Source of the DNA: Balanoglossus misakiensis
Lineage: Eukaryota; Hemichordata
DNA length: 64,000 nt
Direction: 5' to 3'
NCBI GenBank assembly: GCA_040954595.2
Contig: CM082576.2
Location: 10,664,001-10,728,000 of the forward strand
Shown here one piece after another: positions 54,601 to 62,235 of the stretch. Numbering within the stretch: position 1 is the first letter of the stretch; the number at the start of each line of letters is the position of its first letter. Under the pieces are notes generated by a model. The model was given only the letters and a program-made list of their open reading frames with translations. It ran no database searches and was not told where the DNA came from. The translations under genes and the position numbers were made by a program.

Positions 54601-57600
54601 AGTCTGGGATGAAGGTATATCTCATCTCACCTGAACTGTCTGAACACAGGCAGATCATATATGATATAGAACAGCCTCCTCTCCTGAAGCCATTGCATTA
54701 CGGGAGTAAACAACGCCTTATCCTCTGGTAAGTCTTCATATTTCTGAAAGATGTAGGTAAAAAAAAAACATCAGACCTCTCCATGAGCGTTTTCAACCCT
54801 TCAATCCCAAATTTTCCGAAATATAGTTTAGCACGCACAGGACTAAAATTTGTGCTATATGTACATAATGTAGAGCAACAATACATTTGACTGAGGACCT
54901 CCTGAGATATTTTTGAGAGATACAAATTTTATTATTGTAGTACACGCCCTGGAGACAGATTTTCAGTAAAATTGTAATGCTTCAAACCTTTCAATTTTTG
55001 TATATCTTTAAGTGTTTGAAGAGTCTTTTTGAAAACAGTGATGAGAAAGCTTTATAGCATCCACCAGACACAAACAACTCACTAAATTTTGTACATCCCT
55101 AATTTCAGTGCTCAAAACAAAAATGAAACCTATACCATGGTCACACAGGTTCCGCTGAGTGTGAAGAACTGTTTTGCCGAGCGAGCCCGATGGGCGGACA
55201 CCACTTTCAGATCAAACGGGTTATAGCGCCCTCTAGGATCGTCCCTGTTTCTTGGCAGTGCGTACAAAAATTCACCATCATCCACAAAGTCTTCTAATAG
55301 ATGCTGAAACAGACAGGACAATTTTTTTCACACTACTCTGAACAAGGTGTTCTGTATCTCTGTAGCAGTGTAGTTCCATATACGAATTCCGGGTGGCTGT
55401 TGATTGTATCTGAATTCAATATGCAAAAAACACACAAATATTGGGGTCTGATAACAAAAAGTACATGTACCTTAATTGGATCATCTATTCTGTCTTCTAT
55501 TCCTTCCATATCCTCTTTTATACTCGGACCATAATGTGGTAGCTCTGTTACCAATCCCAGCTTCTTGCGCATTCTTATAAGGTGATACACTGCGTCGTCA
55601 TTCTCAGGTTCTGTTAGTGCAGAAAAGAAAAAAACAATACCATCACTGACGGGTTATCCTCCATCTTCACATATCAGTCACAGAAATGAAGTGGGGTTTA
55701 GAAGCTGTACACAATTGAGAAGAAAAACCAACCTGTGTCATCGTAAATATTTGTCTTCAAGTGTGTGAGCACAATGCTCGGATCGGGTCGGAGAGAGAAA
55801 GCAGACGAGGCGGGAGTCGGTGGTTTGGACTTGGCAGAGCCGCCTCTCGATCTGGCAGAACCAACCCTGGACGGCGGCAACGAACCGCCGTCTAATTTGA
55901 AAGTCACGGCGGTGTCCGGTCTTGAAGCGTCTCCTTCCGACTTGGGCCTCTCATCGTCTGCGCGACTGATCTCCATGGGTACAGCGGCGTCCCCGTTTTC
56001 CCCCAATTTGGCCTTCTTGCTGTCTGTGACAGTATCTCCCTGCTTCGCGCCGTCGCCTTCTCTTCGCTGAATGTTGGCCCTGTCGATGGCGTCCTTGCTG
56101 GCTTCTCTCTTCATATGTTTGTTCCCTGGGGGTGTTGGCGGTGTGGGCTGACGTGTCTCCTGCTCGGTTGCACTGGAATCAAAACAATGGAGACGTTCTC
56201 AGTCAAGATTTAACCCTTTCACCCCCAGTTCCCTCTTTAGAGGTCCAACCTTAGCATAGAAAACGATGGGTTTGGACTGAACCATGGTGGTGAAAGGGTT
56301 GAAGGGAATGATGGTCTATAGTTGGTGCTGGTGACATCTCATTATATGCAGTGGAAATGAACATAGCCATCCAGTCCAATCATATAGACACATAAAATAC
56401 ATAGAGGGTAAAAACTCCATGTACCAAAAACAAAACCCAAGATAAACGAACAGTTTCTTACCCTTCAGACTTTCCGATGGCTTTGATGATTTCTTCATCC
56501 AGCGACGAATTGCTTCCGCGTCTTCTCAACTGCTGTCTCCTGGCAACAACTTGGGCTTGATCACGTTTGAAGAGCAGTGTTCTGAATGCTGGGGCTGGCG
56601 CACTACTTTTAGCTGATGGTGGTCTGGGGGCCTTGCCTTGGGGCTGTTCAGGAATCATATGTAAAGCATTACATTTTAAAGCAACCTTCATACAAAAGTT
56701 TTATGCAGTAAAAGGGACGACACTTTTCAGCACTTCCTTGCACTTGCTCAAAACACTGTAAATCCTTCTCACAGAGGGTTATTAAGGTGGGAATACGGAG
56801 TCACTTACATTGTACCGGTATTATTAAATTAGATAAACAGTTTTAATTTTTATGGTAATGAGGTGTTGGACCAAAGGAAACAGTACAGTGATTCCCACCT
56901 GGTCTTGCGGTGCATGTGGCTCTTTCTTCAGTCTTCTGTTTGCAGCATTGATGGTCTGCAACGCTTGCGAGTCTGCACCTTTGTCTAACAGCCTTGACAT
57001 CAAATCAATGGGTTTCCTTTGCGGCGGCTGCTTGGCTGCTGGCCTGGTGGATGCCACTGGCGGTATGGGTGGGGTTCCATTTATGGTACCTGAAACAGGT
57101 GTTGTACGTGACTTCGTTAGATGCCATCATATAGTGAAGGAGACATTAAGTCTGTGTATTTGACCAGTACAACCACTTATAGCTTTTGATGTCAAGGTTT
57201 GTCTGGTGAAAGTCACTCAAAATTCCATGAGCTTCTATAGTGATTTTGGCAGTGATTTTAGATGTCAAAATGCTATTTTCAAGAATTGATTTGTAAAGTA
57301 ATCGTGTAAAAAATTACTAAATGTCAACTGTGCCTTCATAAATTTTTCAAGGTTTGTCAGGGGAAAAAATATTTTTTTCTTCAGATCTTTCAAGGATTTT
57401 CTGCAAGTGGTTTAAAATTCTACTACTTCCTAGGAGAATGAAAAATTCTGTAGTTGCTCTGACATAAAGATAAGATATTTATAAAAAAAATATTTTCACA
57501 AATATCCCCAAATTACGTTGAAAGACGTACCGTGCTGTCCACTTCCATTCATTCTGCTTGTGTTTGCGTTCATTATGCTCGGAGACGAGTCATTCCTGGC

Positions 57601-57824
57601 ATCGGCTGCTGAAGGGTTGAGAAGGGCGCTGGTTGAGTGAGAGCTCCTGGATGTGGGGGCGCTCTGCGACGACAGGGAAGTGGCGATGTCATTGCTAGTG
57701 GTCAGGCCAAGTTCACTGGTCAATAGTGCACCAGAGTGCTCCAGGCCAGACTCACTAGAAAGGTTGGAAATACTCCTACTGCTCATTGTTTTGATCCCAG
57801 TTTTTTGTTTTATGTTTTGAATAC
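13537..57824 (-). CDS. DNAH14: Axonemal dynein heavy chain, DNAH14-type (84 coding exons, about 5,103 aa)
   Basis: This is the motor subunit of an axonemal dynein, which uses ATP at a six-AAA ring to walk on the B tubule of ciliary doublets. I joined 84 exons with GT-AG borders. Phases match at every junction and the total (15,312 nt from the ATG at 57784-57786) is divisible by three. P-loops: AAA1 GPAGTGKT (about residue 1916), AAA2 GPTGGGKS (2210), AAA3 GESGVGKS (2757), AAA4 GLDGTGKS (3176). The stalk and microtubule-binding region lie at about 3423-3709, and the C terminus is the family-typical [12 protein letters not shown]. The DNAH14 call rests on phrases I recall from vertebrate DNAH14, such as [26 protein letters not shown] and DPVDLGW-P-VK-W. 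DNAH6 is the main alternative. The protein is longer than the roughly 4,500 aa of the human protein because of N-terminal and loop insertions of low complexity. The start codon is not fixed: the exon frame is open up to its acceptor at 57824. Confidence 0.85.
19135..23159 (-). CDS. DNAH14: DNAH14 exons 72-80: AAA6 module
   Basis: Exons 22851-23159, 22288-22521, 21907-22117, 21676-21778, 21303-21518, 20871-21068, 20291-20481, 19601-19812 and 19135-19364 encode about residues 4200-4834. Motifs: [128 protein letters not shown] and the [13 protein letters not shown] segment. Exon 72 has a Ser-rich insert ([20 protein letters not shown]), and exons 79-80 a Glu/Lys/Gly-rich one. Confidence 0.92.
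21625..21648 (+). repeat. (CT)n microsatellite in a dynein intron
   Basis: About 12 CT repeats lie in the intron between exons 75 and 76. On the coding strand this is a GA run, away from either splice site. Other low-complexity tracts of 11 G or C lie at 18268-18278, 34626-34636 and 48513-48523. Confidence 0.9.
23586..26588 (-). CDS. DNAH14: DNAH14 exons 64-71: AAA5 module
   Basis: Exons 26373-26588, 26077-26195, 25521-25754, 25300-25429, 24985-25099, 24681-24817, 24124-24443 and 23586-23785 encode about residues 3710-4199. Motifs: [96 protein letters not shown] and [16 protein letters not shown]. Exon 70 carries a Ser/Arg/Pro-rich insert of about 35 residues ([20 protein letters not shown] and on) between [13 protein letters not shown] and the [13 protein letters not shown] helix, where relatives have a short loop. 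Confidence 0.92.
26852..28808 (-). CDS. DNAH14: DNAH14 exons 58-63: stalk and microtubule-binding domain
   Basis: Exons 28700-28808, 28409-28534, 27832-28086, 27577-27708, 27187-27282 and 26852-26992 encode about residues 3423-3709. A first coiled coil ([20 protein letters not shown]) leads to the microtubule-binding domain in exons 60-61. That domain shows [40 protein letters not shown] and [16 protein letters not shown]. The second coiled coil follows ([20 protein letters not shown] and on). Seven-residue spacing of hydrophobics is visible in both arms. Confidence 0.92.
29009..30853 (-). CDS. DNAH14: DNAH14 exons 54-57: AAA4 module
   Basis: Exons 30686-30853, 30070-30522, 29525-29728 and 29009-29190 encode about residues 3088-3422. 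Exon 55 (453 nt) is the largest and carries [17 protein letters not shown], Walker [11 protein letters not shown] and [38 protein letters not shown] comes next, and exon 56 gives [20 protein letters not shown]. The Walker A reads GLDGTGKS where many family members have GVGGTGKQ; the essential Gly-Lys-Ser is kept. Confidence 0.93.
29824..29920. mobile_element. Short inverted-repeat element in a dynein intron
   Basis: Arms CCCCCTGGATATTACCA (from 29825) and TGGTGAATATCCAGGGGG (from 29903) are near-perfect reverse complements enclosing about 60 bp. The structure is that of a small non-autonomous element or hairpin. It lies in the intron between exons 55 and 56. Confidence 0.5.
31045..33490 (-). 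CDS. DNAH14: DNAH14 exons 47-53: AAA3 module
   Basis: Exons 33212-33490, 32766-32957, 32373-32563, 32063-32191, 31794-31882, 31398-31617 and 31045-31215 encode about residues 2664-3087. Motifs: [27 protein letters not shown] leading into Walker A GESGVGKS (split by an intron after the first glycine), [12 protein letters not shown], Walker [55 protein letters not shown], and [14 protein letters not shown]3 of dyneins is a regulatory nucleotide site, and its Walker residues are intact here. Confidence 0.92.
33833..34841 (-). CDS. DNAH14: DNAH14 exons 44-46: AAA2-AAA3 connector with charged insert
   Basis: Exons 34649-34841, 34297-34477 and 33833-34071 encode about residues 2460-2663. Exon 44 encodes the helical connector ([17 protein letters not shown]). 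Exon 45 is a low-complexity insert: Ser/Thr-rich, then about 30 residues of almost only Arg, Glu, Lys and Gln ([16 protein letters not shown]). Exon 46 resumes the canonical fold with [18 protein letters not shown], then an Asp/Ser run. Human DNAH14 as I recall it also has a charged, divergent loop here, so the position is conserved though the sequence is not. Confidence 0.85.
35043..38200 (-). CDS. DNAH14: DNAH14 exons 39-43: AAA2 module
   Basis: Exons 38029-38200, 37482-37712, 37105-37353, 35304-35624 and 35043-35105 encode about residues 2114-2459. The Walker A is GPTGGGKST, followed by [16 protein letters not shown] and the Walker B region [43 protein letters not shown] and [14 protein letters not shown] follow. 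These are the segments most specific for DNAH14. A disordered Ser/Thr/Asp insert spans the end of exon 41 and the start of exon 42. Confidence 0.92.
36434..36487 (-). CDS. DNAH14: Candidate 54-nt cassette exon of DNAH14
   Basis: In the 1.5-kb intron between exons 41 and 42 lies a phase-0, 54-nt open segment encoding [18 protein letters not shown]. It has an AAAAAG acceptor and a GTAAGA donor. It would extend the disordered loop before the AAA2 Walker B. Both neighbouring junctions are phase 0, so skipping is also in frame. I did not count it in the main model. Confidence 0.4.
37901..37989. mobile_element. MITE-like palindromic element, diverged copy 3
   Basis: A diverged member of the same family: CTTTCACCCCCATTTCC, then CATAGAAAACAATAGATG, then ACATGGTGGAGAAAGGGG. 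It is flanked on both sides by AAGCTT (37901-37906, 37984-37989). It lies about 40 bp downstream of the donor of dynein exon 39. Confidence 0.5.
38936..41607 (-). CDS. DNAH14: DNAH14 exons 32-38: AAA1 module
   Basis: Exons 41523-41607, 41059-41309, 40383-40668, 40010-40155, 39677-39745, 39364-39550 and 38936-39027 encode about residues 1742-2113. In order: the pre-AAA1 helix ([11 protein letters not shown]), the AAA1 entry [15 protein letters not shown], the Walker [11 protein letters not shown], the Walker B CFDEFNRI, and the sensor-like [20 protein letters not shown]. The arginine-finger region is [18 protein letters not shown] and the stretch ends at [16 protein letters not shown]. All catalytic residues expected at AAA1, the main ATPase site of dyneins, are present. 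Confidence 0.93.
42204..42276. mobile_element. Short inverted-repeat element in the 2.2-kb dynein intron
   Basis: Arms GTGGGTGGAATACCAGTGA and TCACTGGTATTCACCC are reverse complements around a loop of about 37 bp. The arm GGTGAATACCAG resembles GGTGAATATCCAGG of the element at 29824-29920, so the two may belong to one family. Confidence 0.45.
43079..43141 (-). CDS. DNAH14: Candidate 63-nt cassette exon of DNAH14
   Basis: Within the 2.2-kb intron between exons 31 and 32, a 63-nt segment is flanked by a strong pyrimidine-rich acceptor and a weaker GTGTGT donor. It is open in the gene's phase and symmetric (phase 2-2), so it could be included or skipped without a frameshift. It would add 21 residues (from [20 protein letters not shown]) just before [18 protein letters not shown]. 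Skipping it gives the spacing usual for heavy chains, so I left it out of the main model. Confidence 0.4.
43850..49720 (-). CDS. DNAH14: DNAH14 exons 17-31: tail and linker (DHC_N2)
   Basis: Exons 49599-49720, 49079-49311, 48757-48879, 48202-48375, 47582-47800, 46963-47252, 46603-46835, 46160-46350, 45862-45942, 45528-45689, 45244-45365, 44932-45103, 44449-44553, 44219-44337 and 43850-43924 encode about residues 935-1741. Linker hallmarks are clear: [37 protein letters not shown] (at the position of the canonical sequence before the second linker subdomain), and [20 protein letters not shown]. The linker is the lever arm that swings across the AAA ring during the power stroke. Every exon border has a GT/AG pair. 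Confidence 0.88.
49862..53656 (-). CDS. DNAH14: DNAH14 exons 10-16: acidic, Ser-rich insert in the tail
   Basis: After exon 10 (53551-53656, which ends in a Lys-rich stretch), exons 53051-53299, 52421-52575, 51871-52019, 51168-51224, 50145-50299 and 49862-49973 encode about residues 643-934. A structured piece ([18 protein letters not shown]) is followed by Ser/Asp/Glu runs ([16 protein letters not shown]), a Ser/Arg/Lys tract, and [15 protein letters not shown]. Exon 51168-51224 is only 57 nt. I placed its acceptor after CCAAAG because only that site keeps phase with both neighbours. Alternating acidic and basic low-complexity stretches of this kind are phosphorylation-prone, but that is inference. 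Confidence 0.72.
52950..53039. mobile_element. MITE-like palindromic element, copy 1
   Basis: An 86-88 bp element with inverted ends: it begins ACCCTTTCACCACTAG and ends GGTGGTGCACGGGT, with TA on both sides (52950-52951, 53038-53039). A TA duplication is what Tc1/mariner-type non-autonomous elements leave. It lies in the intron immediately after the donor site of dynein exon 11, about 10 bp from the exon. It shares about 80% identity with copy 2. Confidence 0.65.
53551..55610 (-). CDS. DNAH14: DNAH14 exons 5-10: conserved tail start
   Basis: Exons 55471-55610, 55136-55303, 54631-54743, 54435-54497, 53932-54199 and 53551-53656 encode about residues 357-642. Recognisable inner-arm tail motifs are [42 protein letters not shown], and then the [20 protein letters not shown] / [11 protein letters not shown] block. 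The tail holds the heavy chain to its light and intermediate chains and to the doublet microtubule. Confidence 0.8.
55733..57824 (-). CDS. DNAH14: DNAH14 exons 1-4: disordered N-terminal extension
   Basis: Exons 57531-57824 (ATG 57786), 56899-57089, 56462-56643 and 55733-56172 encode about residues 1-356. The composition is Ser/Thr/Pro/Ala/Lys-rich with no predicted fold. There is a Ser-rich start, a QPPQRKP proline/basic stretch, [13 protein letters not shown], then a Lys/Glu/Asp tract ending in Ser/Arg/Gly/Pro. Axonemal heavy chains usually reach the conserved tail motif much sooner, so this is a lineage-specific extension as far as I can see. Phases run 1, 0, 2, 1 across the junctions without a break. 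A separate upstream coding exon cannot be excluded. Confidence 0.7.
56211..56300. mobile_element. MITE-like palindromic element, copy 2
   Basis: Same family as 52950-53039. It starts ACCCTTTCACCCCCAG and ends GGTGGTGAAAGGGT, giving inverted ends of about 13 bp. The interior CATAGAAAACGATGGGTTTG is identical to copy 1. The target duplication is imperfect (TA left, TG right). It sits about 38 bp upstream of the acceptor of dynein exon 4. Confidence 0.65.
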
Positions 57825-59059
57825 CTGGACGGGAAAACAAAAGGAGAAAATTACTTAAGGTTTGAACTTTCAGGTGATGTGAAAAAAAGAAAATGTAAGT
57901 AAAAAAATATCGAACTCATACTCATAATAGTTAGGTGCAGAATAGCAATCTTCACTGAACCGAATCATGTGCAGCATGCGTAAAATACACAAGATTTCAC
58001 ACAAATAGAAACACTTATCATATCTGAGTTAAGAAATTAGATCATGACCACATCAGCTACATGTACTGTACACATACTAGTAGTGTGTTTGCAACTTTCA
58101 ATGAAAGACCAGAATACTATAAAGTTACAAAGTTGTGTGAACAAACAATAGTTATCTATTCTGCAAATAAAAGATTTCACAAACAAGAGTCAACATGTCC
58201 TCAGCAAAAGGTTAGTTTTTTAAATAAAAACAATGGCACAAGAACAATACAATGTAAACTGTATGTACATTTATAACAACAGTGTTATTCATTAAAGAAA
58301 AAACACAAAACATGTTACTGGCGAGTGTCAACAACATTTCAAAATTTGTCCTGGCTTACCTCTCATTTGCTCTCGCAAAGCAAATAATAGAAGGGAAAGT
58401 TCAAACTGGTGTTAAAAATATGTTTGTAGAGTTGAAAATGTCAACTACTTATGCAAGTACAATGTACAAGTATAATCATCAGGATTTGCTTCAAATCACT
58501 TTGCCAACAACAAATCTGCACTTATGAATTTGTTGCAGTACCATAGCTCGAGGTTTTGCCTGCAAAACAAGAAGCCGTACCAAGGCCCAATACCAGGCAC
58601 AACCTCGAGCTACAGTACTGCAGTTTGGGAATGTGCAGGTGCTGTACCACAGCTTGAGGCTTTGCCTGGTGTAAGGTGTTGGGCGGTAAACCAGACTGGT
58701 TCTGCAATCCAACTGCCAACAACAGGCAAACTCTCAACTCCCATTCCCAATACATGTACATGTACAAACTTTCGAGCTGTAGTAATGACACTATACTAGG
58801 TACAGCTTAGCTCAATGCATTGTTAACAGACCTCGGTGATATATACTTCACTTTCTCATGCCCGTGTTCAATCTAACTTATGTCAAGTGAGTGACAGTTA
58901 CGTGGAGAACTCGTATGGTGCCATTCACGCTGATACGAACGTATCGTCACTAACGACGCTATCCAGGCTGAGTTACGATTTCACCTGAAAGCGATGGTCA
59001 GTGGCCTGTATATATTATTGTAACAATGTGGAGTGATAAAGAAATAGTTCTGAGCTAAC
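57825..59059 (-). other. Probable first intron of the dynein gene
   Basis: No convincing coding exon. It contains a repeat cluster at 58535-58680 and ordinary AT-rich DNA. If the exon at 59060-59190 is real, this is intron 1. Confidence 0.45.
58535..58680. repeat. AGCTCGAGGTTTTGCCTG repeat cluster
   Basis: The motif occurs at about 58545 (AGCTCGAGGTTTTGCCTG) and about 58650 (AGCTTGAGGCTTTGCCTG) in direct orientation, and at about 58597 inverted (CAGGCACAACCTCGAGCT). Relatives lie near 61175-61205. This suggests a dispersed palindromic repeat. Confidence 0.5.
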
Positions 59060-59190
59060 CTCTGTAACTGCTCTAAAGATATATAATCAATTGATCCACC
59101 ATAAACTTCCAGGATCTCTATTTGCAAGCATGATATTCAGATCTGTCAGCAATGTTTTCCTTTCCTCTGGGCCGCCATTTTACTTCACTT
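59060..59190 (-). promoter_or_regulatory. DNAH14: Candidate 5' end of the dynein gene with YY1-type element
   Basis: On the minus strand AAAATGGCGGCC (59170-59181) matches the YY1 consensus, which often lies at or just after transcription starts. Its ATG (59176-59178) opens a frame of only 10 codons ending in TGA. A plausible donor, CAGAG followed by GTTAGC, is at 59059-59060. This fits a short untranslated first exon whose uORF precedes the start in exon 57531-57824. No transcript evidence. Confidence 0.45.
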
Positions 59191-60196
59191 AGAAACATGT
59201 ACCCATGATGCATTGCAAAGGGCTAAGAACCACCTAGCTTACCGAAATATACCATCCAAGGCCACGTAGGCATTCAAAAATAGTTTTATGCCGTCTCCAA
59301 CGCTGTCTTCAACGCGATGATTCGTGATCGTCTTGATGATCGTCTGGTTTTCGTTACTCACTCTTCAGTTGATGACTTCTTACAAGGCACAAATATAAAC
59401 TTTTCACAGAGCTACCAATTAAAGAAGACTTTTGACGCCAGTAAACAGCAACATATATACTTACTAGTTACTTTTTAATCCTAATATAATAATATCTCCA
59501 CCACTATCCAGATGTCGGGAAAACGGGGAAAAGGTTGTGTTATTTGTAATGCCCCAGGGAGAACTTTTTCAGCATTTCTGAACAACTAGTTTTGCAGCTA
59601 TAGAGGCGTTCAGCAGCAGAGACGAAAACAATATTTTACAAAAGTATATACCAGTTTGGACTCGTAAAAGCTACGTTAAATTTATTTGGGCCTATTTGAC
59701 GCTTCAAAGTACAGAAAAACGATGTCTCTGGCACAGGAAAACTTTCTATTCTCTTGTTTTTATCAGGTGCAATGATTCCCGAAGTATTCGCTTATTACAA
59801 ATGTTTATTGAATTCGCAAATAAGTTTTTGATTGTCCAGAAACTGTAGTGTCACGTCTCTTTATTCAGAGCTCTCAATGTGGGGACAGTATCTAATAGAA
59901 TTCTGTGTTGTTAAACTATGGATTTATTGTCGCCATTGGCTAAATGTGCCATAAACTCATGAACATTAAAGTTAAAATCATCCTTTCATGTAGGGCGGTA
60001 TACTTCGTACCTTGATCAATCAGTGTTTTTGCTACCTGACCTGTCAAATTTAAGATACACGTAGACACCAGTGCATTTCAACAATTTTATTGTTCCACTA
60101 TTGTACAATCACCCTTTATTTACATATGCCCATGATGGCATTTGATGGTAACAATTACGGTACCTTTAATTACTTCTAATAAATTAATTCAAACCT
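59191..60196. other. Intergenic DNA between dynein promoter and CEP15-like gene
   Basis: About 1 kb of AT-rich DNA without an open frame worth reporting. It must hold regulatory sequence for the dynein gene, but I recognise no motif with confidence. Confidence 0.4.
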
Positions 60197-60202
60197 TTTA
60201 TT
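60197..60202 (-). terminator. Polyadenylation signal of the CEP15-like gene
   Basis: AATAAA on the minus strand, about 180 nt after the stop codon at 60382-60384. Confidence 0.5.
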
Positions 60203-60381
60203 GTCATTACAAAAATACAATGCAGATTTAAAATGTTTGGTGACATCCATAGCTTGGATACCTTCTCAGTACACAGAAAACGTGACAAATATTTTCTTCT
60301 TTGAAGTTACAGCTTACGGTTGCCAGTCCAAAATTATCATAATAAATTATCTGTGGCACTACGTCAGCATTTGTAACTTGG

Positions 60382-61391
60382 TTACTTTGGTGGTGACTTT
60401 GGTGGTCTTGGCGAGCGTGGCGACTTCTTGGCTGCTCTCAATGCCTCTTTCCATACTGGTATTTCGTTGTCCATCATAGTGTGGTAACTCTCCTTGGATG
60501 AGTGAAAAATAACAAAAAATCGTAAACATGATTTTTATTTTCTCTCCACACTGATCACATACGTGTATACAACCATTCCTTGACAGTGTGAGAAACTGTA
60601 TTTCAGATGTACACAGACGACTTTTCTGGAAAATACACCAGACTATTAAGTAATGCACTACATTTCTCGTTGAGAGAAGGAAAAAGTAAAACATGTAGGC
60701 AAACCTGATAAGCTTGAAGTTTTGGTGACGGTCCTTTTCCTCCTTGTGTCCTGAGTTCAGTTTGAATTCTGGCGATGTCCTGTAAAAAAAAAGTAATTTA
60801 CATGGCTGGATTCATTATTTTTCACACTCGCCTTTATAAAATGAAAACAAAATAAAATCCCAGTGATAATTATTACACATAATGAATATAAAATCAGTGA
60901 GTTTGCTTCATTAGTCAGATATTAATTATTAAATTCATACCTCTAAGAGAGCTTCGTTCCTTTGCTTGGCAAGGGCTGAGTCTGCTGCACTATCCGCTCT
61001 TCGTTTCTCAAGATTTCCAAGATGCCATTCTGAGTGTCTCAGGAGCACTTCTCGTCTTGCTAAACTGTGTTTGGAGGACAGGATGTGGATGATGCATAAG
61101 TTATAGGAGCAGTCCGCTGTGTAACAATCGTCAGACAACTGTGTTTCTGTCCCACAGTCAAACACCAGCAAGCACCAACCTCGAGCTAGCTCGAGTTTGC
61201 CTTGTCTGTGTTGGACGGCAAAATCGAGCTACTGAAAACTGCAGCTAGCTATGGTATTGCACCCCAATGTAGGCATCATATTGCTACATGCTACACTACA
61301 GCAATCTCAACCACAGTGTTTAGGTTACTTACATGTCTTCGTGAAGTTGGTTAAGCTCAATCTCCCTTTCCAAATACATATCAAGATCCAT
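60382..61391 (-). CDS. CEP15: CEP15 (C3orf14)-like centrosomal coiled-coil protein, 122 aa
   Basis: Four exons join in frame: 61333-61391 (ATG at 61389-61391), 60941-61064, 60705-60779 and 60382-60492, giving 122 residues. All borders are GT/AG. The protein is mostly helical with heptad spacing in residues of about 5-70 (EIELNQLHEDILARREVLLR). It then has QTELRTQGGKGPSPKLQAY, NEIPVWKEAL and a Lys/Pro/Ser-rich end. It lines up along most of its length with human C3orf14/CEP15 (128 aa) as I remember it. Shared positions include EI-L---HE-I and, near the end, EIPVWKEAL against the human EYIPKWEQFL. It has the same size and no other domain. CEP15 is reported as centrosome-associated; its molecular role is poorly known. 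Confidence 0.72.
61165..61260. repeat. Head-to-head AGCTCGAG repeat
   Basis: CCAACCTCGAGCTAGCTCGAG is a palindrome around CTCGAGCTAGCTCGAG, followed by TTTGCC and a degenerate copy (AAAATCGAGCTACTG). It is related to the cluster at 58535-58680 and sits in intron 1 of the CEP15-like gene. Confidence 0.45.
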
Positions 61392-61481
61392 TTCTGCAAG
61401 TGCAAGTGTGTGTACGTTCTCCGTTGATCTCGGAATCGGAAGCGCAACTGTGTACGTCCTGCCAGAAACCCGCAAAGTATG

Positions 61482-61494
61482 GTCACCAGGTTAT
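61482..61494 (+). promoter_or_regulatory. Weak X-box-like site upstream of CEP15
   Basis: GTCACC-A-GGTTAT resembles the RFX consensus GTNRCC-N-RGYAAC in 10 of 12 positions, about 90 bp upstream of the CEP15 start codon. RFX factors drive many ciliary genes. One imperfect match is weak evidence. Confidence 0.25.
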
Positions 61495-61628
61495 TTAATG
61501 ATGCCACAAGTATCTCATAACGGACAAAACACCTCGAAAGACGGTTAAACTGCGAATATAATGTATGACACGTGAAACGTCCCACGATCAAAACATTGGA
61601 ATCTGACAACGGACGCCGGTTGCTGCAT

Positions 61629-61638
61629 ACCGGAAGTG
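61629..61638 (+). promoter_or_regulatory. ETS-type motif ACCGGAAGTG
   Basis: An exact core ETS consensus about 240 bp upstream of the CEP15-like start codon. It is followed by CpG-containing DNA (ACGCCCCCTTCGGGCG) that is unusual in this AT-rich stretch. It plausibly marks the promoter of that gene. Confidence 0.5.
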
Positions 61639-61993
61639 ACACGCCCCCTTCGGGCGTTATAAGCCATTTCTCTTGTTTTTTCGTTTAAAAAAGTTAATAT
61701 TTTTGTTTTCAATTTTTTTCTCGCGGCGTTATAGAACAAATCTGCGGTCAATTTGAATTTTAAATTCGAACATAGATTATGAAAACAAGTTTTCACTTTA
61801 AAAGGCGGGTTGGCTCATGTTTGGGACACTGCTGGGCCCATCTCATATTATTCCAAATATATAGCTATTGCAACTAAATCATTGCAGGATTCACACTTGT
61901 GCAGGCTCATATATAGCATGTATAGGGGCTTTCATCTGTGCAGCAGGATGGAAGGGGTGACAAATATGTGATATAGTACTGCACATACGAAAA

Positions 61994-61999
61994 TTTATT
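61994..61999 (-). terminator. Polyadenylation signal of the JmjC-like gene
   Basis: AATAAA on the minus strand about 240 nt after the stop codon at 62236-62238. Confidence 0.5.
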
Positions 62000-62235
62000 G
62001 TCTGAATAATAAAGTATAAACATTTCAACAGTGAATGACCGATTCTTTAAAAAAAACATTACCGGTATGTGTCAAAGTGATCATAACAGTCTATGTTATA
62101 GACATCACAGACTTATGACATCAATATTAATGGTTCACATCACAGTTGACCTGGCGCACATACAGACAGGTTAAAGGAAGAAAATGAGAAAATATATGAA
62201 ATTCACAACGTCAAATCTGAGATACAGTTTCTGTT

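Noticed and set aside
59060-59178. Reading LEVYGGSIDYISLEQLQR in the candidate first exon as dynein coding sequence
   Set aside because: The frame has upstream stops and no ATG, and its phase does not match the acceptor at 57824.
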